Positions 35,529 to 47,300 of a DNA stretch of 64,000 nucleotides are shown here, piece after piece (within the stretch, counting starts at the first letter, position 1; each line of letters opens with the position of its first letter). The DNA is from Holacanthus passer (Eukaryota > Chordata > Actinopteri > Pomacanthidae). The stretch is taken from the NCBI GenBank assembly GCA_025331565.1, contig JAFREQ010000003.1:13137001-13201000 (forward strand), in the 5' to 3' direction. Position numbers and translations under genes: made by a program. The notes under the pieces are model-generated. The model did no database searches. It was given only the letters and a program-made list of their open reading frames with translations, and had not been told where the DNA came from.

Positions 35529-38500
35529 AGATTCACAGCCTCTCTAGAAGGGAAAGATGGGGTTGAATTTTAGAGGGGTACAGTTCAAGATGTTTCTTTC
35601 AATTTTTTTTGTTTTCCTGAAAGGGCCAGTTTTTTTTGCTTTTATTTGTCTCTTCTTTGCTTTACTTTATGAGGAAAGTAACGTCTCATTAGTTTTACAG
35701 GGAGGTTTGAAACAGGCCCTTTGGGACAGTGGAGGGTTTCTGCTTTGTTTTCTTTTATTTTCCCCTCTTAAATTTGGGAAGAGACTGTTGAACAGGGGTT
35801 ACTGACTGGAAGTCTGGAATCCCAAGAGATTTGGGAGAAGGTGAAATACGGAAACCTGCTGCTCTTCAAAGAAAAAAATATTGATGGCCTTGAACTGTCT
35901 TAATATTTCCAAATCATTCATGGTGTGGGGAGAAAAGAGAGGCAACTCCCCCCACTCCACCTTCTCCAGCCGAGGAGGCTTCTGGAAATATAACCAACAG
36001 AAGACAACAAACTTTTTAGTGTATTTATAGATCTTTTTTCCTTTATGTTTCACCTTTCTGATGATACTTCAGTTTTAGCTAGGTGTCTTAGCTGGGCCCC
36101 GTTCTTAGAATGTAGCAGTCTGCACCTGTTTGTTTTAAGAAGAAAACCTTTTTTCCGATACCAATAGATTTATTTGTTCCTCTTTTTTCAATGTGATTGC
36201 ACAAAGTGGTTATAATAAGATAGGCATGTACAACGTGATTGTCTGTGTGTGCTACTGTCAGCCATGCGTGTGTAGTCCACCTCCTCAAAATTCTCTTCAG
36301 TCTATAGGTTCTGACCATTGTTCCCTCGTAGTGCCTTACAGATATAACGACACAGTTTACTCGGCTTGGATCCTGAAAGCCACAAGAGACGATCGCTATA
36401 CTTAGAGAGACATGTTTCCCTGGTTTGACATCCTAGTCGGGGCAGTTGTAGCTCTCTTCCAGGTGTAGGCTCAGCCCTTGCTGTTTCTTGTCCTTAATGA
36501 CAGCATCCTATAGGTGATGAAGATTAATGTCAGAGAAGTTGATATCACGCTGAGCTGTTTTATTATGTGTGCATGAGATAACTTGCCTGGGGTACTTACC
36601 AAAGTCATAGATAAATTCTTGTTACATTTGCTCTGGATATTAATGTAAATATGAAAATGTACAGTATAGCTGTAGCTGTAAAACCTCTATCACGGTCAAA
36701 ATGTGGCTTTAGTTTGGAATATATTTGTGGGGGGTTTTTTTAATCACACAAGGGAATTGACAGAGCAGCGATATTAGCTCAGTTTTCATGTACAAGGAAT
36801 GAGTTACAGTACAATGTTTGAGACACAGTAGAGGTTGTTTTTTTAAGGTTAAAAGCTAGTCCGAAAGAAGGGCCTGACAGAAAGTGATGGTTGCCATGAG
36901 GGTGGTTCTGTGAGGCTGGAGGTAGCCAGGCTGCAGCAAAGAGACAGAGTATGGAGGGTTGAGGCACGAGTGAGGGGGCTGGTTGAAAGCATAGGGTCAG
37001 TTTAGGTAGGGACTGTGGAGGGCAGGGGGAAACTCTCTATCTTAAATGGGACTAAAATGGTAGCAAGTTGGCACTGAGCAGGTTGATAGTAACACTGAGC
37101 CCGGGTTGGTCGGTAGGAGCCGCATGGGGGGGCGCTACCTTACCTGAATGCACACGTAGACTTCTGACATGAATCCTTTCGTTGTCGTCATTTTGTTGCT
37201 GTTGTCGTTTGTCTCTCCGGCAAAGATAATTGGAAGTTAATTGTCGCAATTGAGGTTTGGGTAGCACCTCAGAGCTGCAAGAACAGAAGGGAAACGCCGC
37301 AGCATACACCTGGAAGGGCACCTTGTGGCCGATTTGTTGTCACTGTCCATTTGTCTTCGAACCAGGTACACCACAGACATCGCCACGCCAGCTGAATGGG
37401 ATACCTGAACACTTAGAGAACCAATAGGGCTGTCGCTTAGTGTGTTCGCTGCTTGATTTAACAGAATCCTTTTTTTTTCTTGTAGCCAATGATACAAAAT
37501 AATCTCTGTTCGTTCATCCACCTCAGAACCGCTGGTGGTTTAGTGAAAGCCTTCCCCTTCTCCTTCATGGTATGCCATAGTACTTGCATTTGAAGTGATT
37601 TTTTTTTTTTTTAACTTAACATTATCTTGAACTTTTTTGACATGGCTGTAGTACATGTTGTGTTTATTTTTAGAGATTGTTGCAATAATTCTTGTGGATG
37701 TTTTATCAGAGTGTGTGTGTGTGCGTGTGTGTGTGTGCGTGTGTTTTTATTATATGTCAGGCTCATTTCTATTTTGTAACCTGGGGGTTGATGTACAGTA
37801 ATATTTAGTATTCCGTGGAGGTGGCTGCACCTGTGTAAAGTGTTGCAACACTGCTGATGATAGTAAGTTGATGATAATCCAATGGGGCCCTTACAGATAG
37901 ATGCTTTGGTTTGAGGGTGCCGCACCCAGGATTGAAATCCAGTAATCTCTTAAAACGTCTCTTGATGGGCCCCAGAGTGGTTTGTCATCCTGGTACTCGT
38001 TTCCCCAAAACTCTCCACTCCCCATCAGTTCCCAGCATGCAAAGCCCAGGGTGCGGGCACTTGAAGATGTGATTACATAGTACGTTGCTGGTTACATCAT
38101 TCTTCTCTGTTCTGTTGTTGTCTTTTTATTTTATTGTACTTACTTAATTTCCTCGAGGTCATTGGGGCCTAAGCACACACGCATAAGGGAGATGATTTTC
38201 CATTTAAATCTTTTGGCTCCTCTGTTATGAGACAGACTACTGAAACATTCCACTGTTGGAGGGAATTTACCCATGCTACACTGCTGTCCTGTCCCCCCCT
38301 CCTGTCAGCACGGGGATAGCATCGTCACGCTAGGACTTTTATCGCCCCTCCCACCAAAGAATTCAACAGATTGATCACGTACATCACAGCACAGTTATAG
38401 TACAGCGTCGCTAGAGCAGACGGGCAATAACTTCTGGTCTCATCTTTAAACACTTTACAAGTGCTTTTGAGGACATGTTGTTTTACCCCCACACAAATGC

Positions 38501-40618
38501 ATGTGTGCATACGATGTGCAAGTACACAGGGAGGATTTATCATACTTAATGCATACAGCACAGTCGTTCATTTGTTTTGGAATCATTCAACTATGAGAAG
38601 AGCTGCAGTCTGTTTGAAAGCTTTTTCTGTTTTCTGGCCCCTGTCTCGATTGAACGATCAATAATTCTCTAACCTCTCTCCAAATTGTTACGCCAATTAT
38701 TTTTTTGACGTTTGTTGATGTTGTAGCTTTATTATCGGTGTTGTATGAAAATGAATTTGTTAAAAAAAAAAAAATTGTTTTACATTAGCGTGCCATGGAA
38801 TAGAATGACCTGTAAAAATGAATTAATCAAAAATGTACCAACTATACCTTTAACACGATGGTCACCTGCACAAAATGAATGTAATATGTGACCTGCCACA
38901 TCTGAAATGGCTTTAGATCTTTGTCCGTGGGTGATCATTCATTTAATTTCTACACCGTTTGTGGCCATGCATGATGCAATAATTATACATCTGATCTCCA
39001 GCAAACTCCCATAAGAGACAAATAATGTAAAATTACCACTATTCTCGTGATTAGGGGGTATCAAATAATCGCTATTTTCTCAAATGAAACATCCAATTAA
39101 GAGTAGCCCTGTATGCGCAACATTGTGGAAAATGACTTGATGTGTATGATACCTTTGTCTATTGCTCTGTTTCACATAACCAATGTTTTGTGTTTTATAA
39201 GAAAGGGGAATCAGAAATGTGAGCATTAACGTAGATCGAGTGACCTTACAATTACCAAAATGTGCTTAAGTAGAGTGTGAAAATGTTTTGTGTTGTTGAG
39301 GTGAGCATAGACTTCCCAGCTGGCAACTTTATTCTAAAGAGGACTGCCTTCCAAATAACCAACCATACCTCCAAAGGTGACATTTGAATTAGAGAAAAGT
39401 AAATAAGGCAGTATCTCCCTCCTATAAATTACACTCAAACTTCCAGCTTTGCTCATGGTGTGATTGCGAATCCTCCTCCTCCTGGAGCTTTGGAAACATT
39501 CCTGAGAGCAACACGGCGCACTGTGCTACATTAGTCTTCTTCAGGGTGACTCGGAAGCTCGGCAAGAAGTGAACAGGCAACCCGCAGCATCAACCCCGCA
39601 CACTCGTACAGCGTAAACCGTTTGGCAAAGTCACAGCTGCTTCCCAAAGTACAAAGGGGTTAGGAACAGGTGTTAGGTAGGATTAATCATGAGCTGACGT
39701 ACTTTCTGTCACCAGGAAATTCATAATCTAGCTACACAAGCATTCTTAAAGCCCTTTTGGATGAGTGTCTGTTTTTGTGTTTTAACCTTTGTTGAGGAGA
39801 TCTGCTCCTTTTGCTGGCTATTCCTTGGGGGAATTCAGGGTGAGGTGGTCAAGGTTTGATGCCGTCACTGATGGAGGGTGTCAGATGATTGCAACATGTG
39901 AATTTAAGAACCAAAACTGATTCAAATATGAGTGTTTTCCTACTATCTTCATTTCCTCCAATTTGTGTGAAACCAGGCAATGATATGCATTCGTTTCTAC
40001 CACCTTAAGTCCCCAATTTGCCATGTTGTCAGACATTTGTTCCGACTTTACATGCTGAAAAATGTAGCTTTTCCCATCTCACGCTCAGAGAAATTTCTGG
40101 CCGAACATCATTATTTTTGTGGTGTCAATAAATGGAGTCTAGAAGTGGTAGACCAAAGCTACTTTCAAAGCCAGATTTGCCTGATTATGCCACAAAAATA
40201 TTCATCTTAAGCTAGAGGTCACGTTTTTTGGTACATTCTCAAATTTGTAAGGATAAATTAGCGTAGCTCAGTTTCTAAAGCTACTTGCACAACATTCATG
40301 CAAGATTTTATCATTTAATTTACATTTTCTAAAAACCTAAGAGTGCATCAAACCCTGACCCCCTTTTGTGTCCATTGCTGTATGGTTTCTCAATGGTGTA
40401 AAATCTCATTCTTTGTCTATAAAGCTAATGTGTGCTGCAGTATTTCCTAGTATACTTCTCTGTTAATTGTCTTTTCTTATTTACTTTTTGTTTATTGGGG
40501 TGTGATGTCTCATTATTTCAATCTGTTGATGTAGCGTTCTATGTATACCCTGTTCCTTAGCTTAATATTATTAAGTATGTTATGAGAATGGATATTTTAC
40601 TGGCTTTATAGAATGTTT

Positions 40619-40624
40619 AAATAA
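40619..40624 (+). promoter_or_regulatory. Candidate poly(A) signal AATAAA in distal hipk2 3'UTR
   Basis: This is a canonical hexamer in an AT-rich context, without an obvious GT-rich element right after it. Confidence 0.35.
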
Positions 40625-41056
40625 ATATAATAATGACAATAAGAAGAAGGATTAATTAAACCTCCTAACAAGTTGAGTACTTGCTACTAAGCGCTTGTGT
40701 TACCATTATGATGTTGTGTGCTTCTCTTAATCATTTTCGTTGTAGAAAAATGGAGTGAATTTATATTAGGCTTCGAAAAAACTAATGATAGCAGTGTAAA
40801 TTTTACAGGAGGATTTTAACAGACAAACAGCTTCGTCAAATAGAAGAATATAGTTATTTTAATTGTCCTCTTTACTAACTGTAGGGTGAGAAGGGGCTCG
40901 CGTTGTGGTGAACTATGTTATAGCTTGTTATTCACTGTTACTTTTGATCATTTTTTCGGTCTCCGAGGTGAATCGAGTTATTAATGAGAATTTGTATGCT
41001 CACATATGCATATTGTATATGTGTAGAAATGTAATCACACTTTGTCTTGGATTTAC

Positions 41057-41062
41057 ATTAAA
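41057..41062 (+). promoter_or_regulatory. Distal poly(A) signal ATTAAA
   Basis: This is the common variant hexamer, followed within about 40-70 bases by a GT-rich element (ggcgggtgtgtgtgtgtg). It is the best-formed cleavage site in the interval. Confidence 0.5.
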
Positions 41063-41089
41063 CTGTTAAGTCACGGCACCAGTCTCCTG

Positions 41090-42840
41090 TTTTCTCCTGT
41101 GGCGGGTGTGTGTGTGTGTCTGTGGGTTGTTGAGTGTGCTTAGGCATATTATCTCAGAAAGTGCATAAAAATGTACTATAATAAGCAAATACAAAACACA
41201 CTATTATTCCAAAATGCCACCCATACACACACACTCAGGTGTTTTCACTTATTCTGTCTGATTAGACCTGAGGTTGATCTTGAACGGAGCAATCCCAGGA
41301 ATTACATGAGGTCACCAAAATACATGGAACTATTACAATGATTAAGGTGTTGGCTGGCCCTCAACAAAGCAACAGGAGAGTCAGTTAAGCCCAGTCTTAA
41401 CGTGACCATGCAGTCCTAAAAAGAGGTCGAACCAGGTCCATTAAGTGAAAGCACCTGTGCTGGTAGACCATGCTTGTGTATGGGCTTCAGTATCGAACCT
41501 ACTTTGGGACCAAAGTGGATTTATTTCATCGAGCTATTTGAAGCATCTTGTTCTCCTTGGTGAGCGGTATTGTGGATCCGGAGTCAAAGGATCCATCCCT
41601 CACTGTTGGTAAGCCTTGTTGAAGTGGCCCTGAGCAAGACACTGATTTCAGCAGTGGAAGTATTCTGTTCCATTAAAAGCAGAAATAGCACTATATAACA
41701 AATACTAAAGAGAAATACAGAACTGCAAGGAAAAGTACAAAATTGCAACATTGAGTAAAGTATCAAAAGTGAAAGTACACTGACCACTCTGAGTATTATT
41801 ATCATTAGTAGTAGTAGTAGTATTAGTATTGTTGTTATTATTAACTTTAATTTGTATAGTACCTTTCATACATAAAATGCTTTACATTATAGCATAAAAA
41901 ACAAAACACAACAGAAAACCACAATAAATGGAATAGAGTAAACGATCCAATAAAAAGGCAGAGAAATAAAAGTGGTACAAATTGTAGAAGAAAGAGATAA
42001 AAATATACTACATTAACTTAATGCCTGCCTGAATAAGTAGGTCTTCAGTTATTTTTTAAAATGTTAACAGAGCTTGTACATCTAATGTAACTGTGCAGTC
42101 TTTTAGTATCTAAAAGCAGTTTCCCCACTTGTTTTGTTGACTACTTCGGGAACAGTTCAAATAAGGGCTTGTTAGTTACGCGTTAAATTCCTCCACAGAC
42201 TGAATCCCAGGCAGTTCTTTTTGTCTGATCAAGTCATGTTTTGAAAATGGACATGACAATTAGGATTTCATATCCCATGATACCATGGCACACACAATAC
42301 CTGCCACATGTCCAAAAAGGGTCATGCATGAGCAACTTTAGTTATACCACACTGCCACTAGATGGCGCTGTGCACCATAATGTTGATGCCTATGAACTAG
42401 CACTGATGTGATGAGGTTCTGCTGATCATCTCCATTTATTTTCAACCACATAACCTTGATGTTTACAGCCTGCACCAGGGAGGAGGGAGCACATCTGAAG
42501 CGCTTTGTTATTTGGAGCAATTACTTCCTGACAGAAATCATGCATTTCAATAGAAACTAAATGTGCGTCCTGCTTGTCTTGTCAGATGCTAAGTGTTAAA
42601 CACTGCACTTAAATAGGCTTATATTGAATGCTGATGGTAAAATAAGGGGCATAGAAGTGGAACAACCAGCAGGATGAACAAAAGAAAATTAGCCTTGCAA
42701 AAGAAAAAAAATAGATAGCATCAGATTAATAACTTTCAATATGATTAGTCTCAGCATGACAAGAAGGTAAAATGTATTGCTCCAACAAAAAGGCAGACAG
42801 TCACACATCCGACCGTCAACATACCTCGTTAATGCATCAT
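41090..42840. other. Short intergenic interval between hipk2 and kiaa1549
   Basis: About 1.8 kb with no ORF that resembles a gene. It contains a TAG/TAT trinucleotide run near 41,806-41,842, decayed interspersed-repeat sequence (41,840-42,130) and short AT-rich spacer. Confidence 0.6.
41845..42130. repeat. Decayed teleost-type interspersed repeat
   Basis: The order of phrases (ttgtatagtacctttcatac, then aaaatgctttacatta, then an A-rich block with aataaaa, then a gtaggtcttcagtt-like segment) matches a repeat family I recognise as very common in teleost genomes. Class and strand are not assigned. It is degenerate and noncoding here. Confidence 0.5.
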
Positions 42841-42845
42841 CAGGA

Positions 42846-43060
42846 GGCAACGTTGCCGTGGAAGCCGCAGACGCCAGTCGAGGAGGACCAACCTAATTCT
42901 AAAGCCCCACTTTGACCGAACGCAGCCGCAGCCAATGAGAGCGGCTGTCGATGAATTAGAAACTAATCAGATCAGCCAGGGGGCGGGACTAACCCGATCC
43001 TCAGGACGAGAGAAGGTAACAGTTACAGAAAGAGTGTCAGATGAAATCCAGCTAGCAGCT
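42846..43060 (+). promoter_or_regulatory. kiaa1549 core promoter region
   Basis: A perfect 12-bp palindrome GGCAACGTTGCC lies at 42846-42857. An NF-Y-type box (gccaatgag) has its CCAAT core at 42932-42936, and a GC box (gggggcggg) spans 42979-42987. The stretch is richer in CpG than its surroundings and has no TATA box in the expected place. It lies just before a strong splice donor at 43185, so a start site around 43,000-43,040 is inferred. Confidence 0.55.
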
Positions 43061-43184
43061 CGTCTGCACGGGAATAACTTCAGGCAGGTGGTCACATGAA
43101 GGTGAACGACGAAGCCTCGGACAGCTTTTTATTCCATATTACAAGGATATTTTCTCCAGACAAAGGAACTGATAGGTTTTTTTG
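43020..43184 (+). other. kiaa1549: kiaa1549 noncoding first exon
   Basis: The 5' end is estimated. The 3' end is set by the donor g|gtaagt at 43185. It holds two upstream start codons: a four-codon uORF at 43041-43055, and the start of a longer uORF at 43096 that runs across the splice into the next exon. It is paired with the exon at 44021 by inference. Confidence 0.5.
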
Positions 43185-44080
43185 GTAAGTGTGAATGCGC
43201 AGCTATGAGCAGGCTGATAGGAATGGCTGAGAAAAAGGAGGAAAAAAAATCAAGCTAGCTTTGGGGAAATATTACCAAAGTATGTTAGCTAGCTCGTCTT
43301 TAGCCTTCAGCTGACATGAGGGACGTGTAACCTGCTTTGTCTGGCCTCATGAGGAGCCACATGACCGTTAAACTTGCAAGTAATGGGATGTAGGACAAGA
43401 GACCGTGTCATGATGGGAGAGCGACTGGAAGCTAAGCCACACAGCCGGGGGATGAGGTCTGTGCTGGGGCTCCGGTCCACGTTCATCCGCCTTATGTGGA
43501 GTTAGTTGTGTAGTTTATCTAATGGGATCATAATCACTCGTTTGTGTTTGTTTGACCGATGTTATTGACGTTGACTTATGATGACCTGGTTGGCCATGTG
43601 CGTGAAATGTCTCACAGTATAAATGCACCAGACAAGCCTGTGTTCACCCTCCAAATGTTATTTATTTTAACATCAATTCCATTCTAGTTCTATGGAGAGA
43701 TGTTTTTTTATGTGAGGCAGGATGAGAATGAACAAACAAATCCCAATTAAATGCCGTAGATCAAGCAAAAATCTATTGTTATAGTCGATGACCTGCCAAT
43801 AAAATAAATTAGAAGAAATAGCCAATCCTCATTCTGGAAGAATTATCTTGGTCCAAGATCTGCCCTTTGCTCAAATGAGCCTTACAGGTGTTGCCATTAT
43901 TGTGTGTTTTAGCAATGTAACCATAATCATATAAATGTTTCAAATAATATAAATAGATTGTGTCTTTATATGCCTCAGTAAATGTGGAGTGTCACACTGT
44001 CCCTCTTTTGTTTTCTACAGCCTTTCTTCATTGCAAGCACTTGTTCTGGAAGGAGGGGCCTTAAACTAAAGGAGACCAAA
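43096..44080 (+). other. Spliced 45-codon upstream ORF in the kiaa1549 leader
   Basis: Reading from ATG 43096 to 43184 and continuing at 44021 gives 45 codons, starting MKVNDEASDSFLFHITRI, before a stop in the second exon near 44,067. The start context is weak (C at -3). It would lie entirely before the main start at 44172. Its reality depends on the first exon being real. Confidence 0.4.
43185..44020 (+). other. kiaa1549: kiaa1549 leader intron
   Basis: 836 bases between the noncoding first exon and the start exon, with nothing recognised. Confidence 0.5.
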
Positions 44081-44304
44081 CCACAAAATAACCCAAACCT
44101 CAGTTGTCTCTTTGGAAGGAATCTTCTCTTCTTAACTGGGTGAAATGCCGTGACCTTCCCCCCGCCGTACCATGGCAGGCTTAGTCTCCTCTGTGGGTTT
44201 GGTGGTGATGCTCAAGGCTCTTCTATATGCCCATGGCCAGCATGCAGTGTTTCTGGGGATGACAGTGTTGGTAACGGTGATTGCAGCTGACTCACCTGTT
44301 GCAG
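44021..44304 (+). CDS. kiaa1549: kiaa1549 start exon with signal peptide
   Basis: The acceptor is tctacag before 44021. ATG 44172 has a strong context (ACCATGG) and opens MAGLVSSVGLVVMLKALLYA, then HGQHAVFLGMTVLVTVIAAD and SPVA. This is a long signal peptide with its hydrophobic core near residues 26-39 and likely cleavage around IAA or AAD. A two-codon uORF (ATG CCG TGA) sits at 44145-44153. The donor gtaaga leaves phase 1, and the next exon completes an Asp codon in frame. Confidence 0.75.
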
Positions 44305-47300
44305 GTAAGAGAACACCTTTCGCTGACTCACACAACATGATCCACTAATTTGTAGTTTGTGTCGTGTCGCAGAAACAGATCAGTATCATATGCAATGTTG
44401 AGTTAGCTGTGAAGAAGAGCATTGACAAGTAATAAAGTTCACTTCAAGCTGCACAACCAAAATATTGAGGTAATTTTGAAGGAAAATTTTGGCATTTTTG
44501 TATAAGAAGTGTGAGATAGTGAATATGGCGCTTATAGAACAGTAAGGTGTACATCTTGTAATGCAGCATCTTTATACTGTATATTAATAAATCTAACTGA
44601 ATAGGTGCATAAATTCCACTAAACTGAAAGTAAACATAAATGCTTGGTAAACCTGTTGAGAGCCGTCGTATGTTGGCTAACCCTTTGCAATTGAATGTGT
44701 TATTGGCATCCAAGATCCAACCTCGGCATAATCAAGGTCTTTGTCTTTATGGATTAACCTTCACAATGCTCACCTTCTTCATGAGTGCATATTTCCCAAG
44801 ACATTTTAACCTGACTTAGAGTAGGTTTGCTGAGCATTAGTGCACATTTTCAGCAACACTTCACACAGTTGCACACAGTTACATCTAAGAGATGCTTCGT
44901 ACAACCGCGGTCTTGTTTGTGGGCAACTGAGCAGCTGCACTGGAGCAGTTGAGGTCATTATGTGCTTTGCTCAAGGCCAACTTAACCAGCAACCTTCCAG
45001 TCCTAAGCTTGCTGCCCTAACTTTCAGGCCACTGTTGCCAACTCTTCTATTTAAAACTCATCATCCCCTCAATAAGAACAAATGATGTGGTAGATGACAT
45101 GTAGCCCTAATAGTGCCATTTCTGTTTATTCTGCCCTCAGTGTAGTTGTGTATGTAGTGTTGAAATCACAAAGTCTATGTCAGCATGGAGTTACTAATGT
45201 CTTTTCATGTGGAAAAAGTCAGGGCCGCTGCATGACCTTGGATAGTTGTGATATTCGTAATAAAGACACTTCTGGATTTTTAACTAGAGGCGAAGTCACT
45301 CTGTCTCTAGAGCATACAGACTGTTGAGTTAAACCAATGTCTAGTAATTAGAGAAAGAGAAAGGGTCTAAATCCATCCACTTGATGGGTGTTTTCCACAG
45401 GCTTACTTTATAGATAGTGACATGATCCCACCAAACCCTTCCCCCTCCAGTGAAACTAACATGTTTTAAGAGCAGCCAAAAACTCATATTACGTTGTAAT
45501 AGGATTATGTAGTAAATGCAAAGGTGAAAGCCTTGAGCAGGAAATTCAGCATCTCCATTCACAGCTTTTTTAAATTTGACGACCAACAATGTGGGCTACC
45601 TACTTTCTTTAGTTTACCGCTAATGCATTTGTAAGAGAACACAAGTCACATAAATAATACGGCATAATGTAAACTATTTCAAACAAATGCATAAGTTTGA
45701 AGTTTTTATATTTTAAATAAAGTATATTCCTTCCTGTTTCTACCATTTTACATTTGCTCCTCATGTTCAATTAGCTGTGTGTTTGCTAACTGGTTTGCCT
45801 TTAGTCCTCTTGTAGATGATGAGCTTTTAGTGGCTAAATGGCCATTAATGATATAACGCTCCCAACTCTATAAATAGAAACCACAAAGATGTTTCTATGG
45901 TTGTTTTTGCTCAGGGTTTCATGTGCAAATTTACTGAAATCATTTTTTGTAAATGAGTATATTGACACCCATGAATCGTCTTGACGTGTCCATGACAGTC
46001 ACTTAGGAAGTGATTCAATCTGCGTAATAGAAATGGGAAAAATGGAAAGTTAACACACATTTTGCTTTGCTTTTCATGTTCTGTACTTTCCTTGGAATAC
46101 TTCATTTTCCTTTTTGATGATCACACTAAGCCAAATGCAACACTTTAAGGAGCATCTCATAGGCAGTCCTCCTGTGGTAGACTGTAAACCACTGCATCAC
46201 ATGAGAACAGATTTATCGGCCATGGTTTGGAAACATTTCAGACATCTACATGCTGTTCTGAATTAGCCTGTTTTGTTTGAAGTAGCCTAAATTTGGGCAA
46301 ACATTACTAATGCATGGGAACATCAAGAGATTAAGAATAATAATTTTAAAAAATACAGCACTGTACAATGAGTCAGCTCTTTGTAAAGTCTTACATATAT
46401 AACAGTTGTGCAAATCTTTCCTGTAATTCAGGTGGGCAAGAGTATTATTAATTTATACATTTTGGTGTATTATGCAGTACAAACGGAAGATCTTGTTACA
46501 CTGCCATAAGTGACAAGCCTTTTACGATATAAAGTTTGTATAATTCTAAGGACTCAGGGGATGTCAATGTGTTGGCAGACCTTAGGCATTATGCGGGACT
46601 TTATACCACTGGAAACCAACAGTAAGCAAGAAATGTTCATTTCACAGCTTTTTGAAAAATTCTTTCAACGTTAACACAATATTTGCCCAGGTTTAGCTCT
46701 GTTGCAAGCTCTGTGACAGCAAATTGTTTGATCGATTGGTTCTTTTTGTGGTGAATGCTTCCTAACTCTATCAAGTGCAGGAAGTTGCCATTTGTTCTCA
46801 TTAGCTCATCATGTCCACAGCCTCGATGTCAGGCTCACTGGGCCATCTTTGGTTTTGGCTGTTGAAACATTCAGGGGAAGAATCATCACTGTTCTGGTTT
46901 TCACTTTTGCCTTTTTCTTTAAAACTGCAGTCCTTGGATGTTAAAGAATACTGGCTTTCATTTTCAGCTGCCAATTATTTATCTTGAGACACAAATTTGT
47001 TTTATTTCAGGTAATTCATGTCCAGAAATTAAGTTCTAATATCTATATATGACTTTAAAGATTTATTGAATATCACACAATGTGAAGTCAAGTATTCACA
47101 AGAAGGGGAACCTGTTTCTGACTGTTGAATCAGCATTATATTTACAGTGCTAAGTTAGGTAAGCTAAGAGAAAACATTGTTCCAGCTTGGACATGATTGC
47201 CCCTCCCTGTTGCACAAGCTTACTACAAACTTTTAACTTTTGAAAAACTGTGCTTGTATGTCATAACTAAATTGTATGTCATAGCTAACAATTTAATTTG

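Larger units (their letters stand above)
35332..41085 (+). other. hipk2: hipk2 3' untranslated region
   Basis: No coding sequence is seen after the stop for several kilobases. HIPK2 transcripts are known for very long 3'UTRs. Candidate poly(A) signals lie at 35523 (AATAAA, proximal), 40619 (AATAAA) and 41057 (ATTAAA). The last is followed by a GT-rich stretch at about 41100-41131, so the distal end is placed near 41,075-41,090 by inference. The interval contains a GT run near 37,711-37,743 and a short A run at 38,761. Confidence 0.7.
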
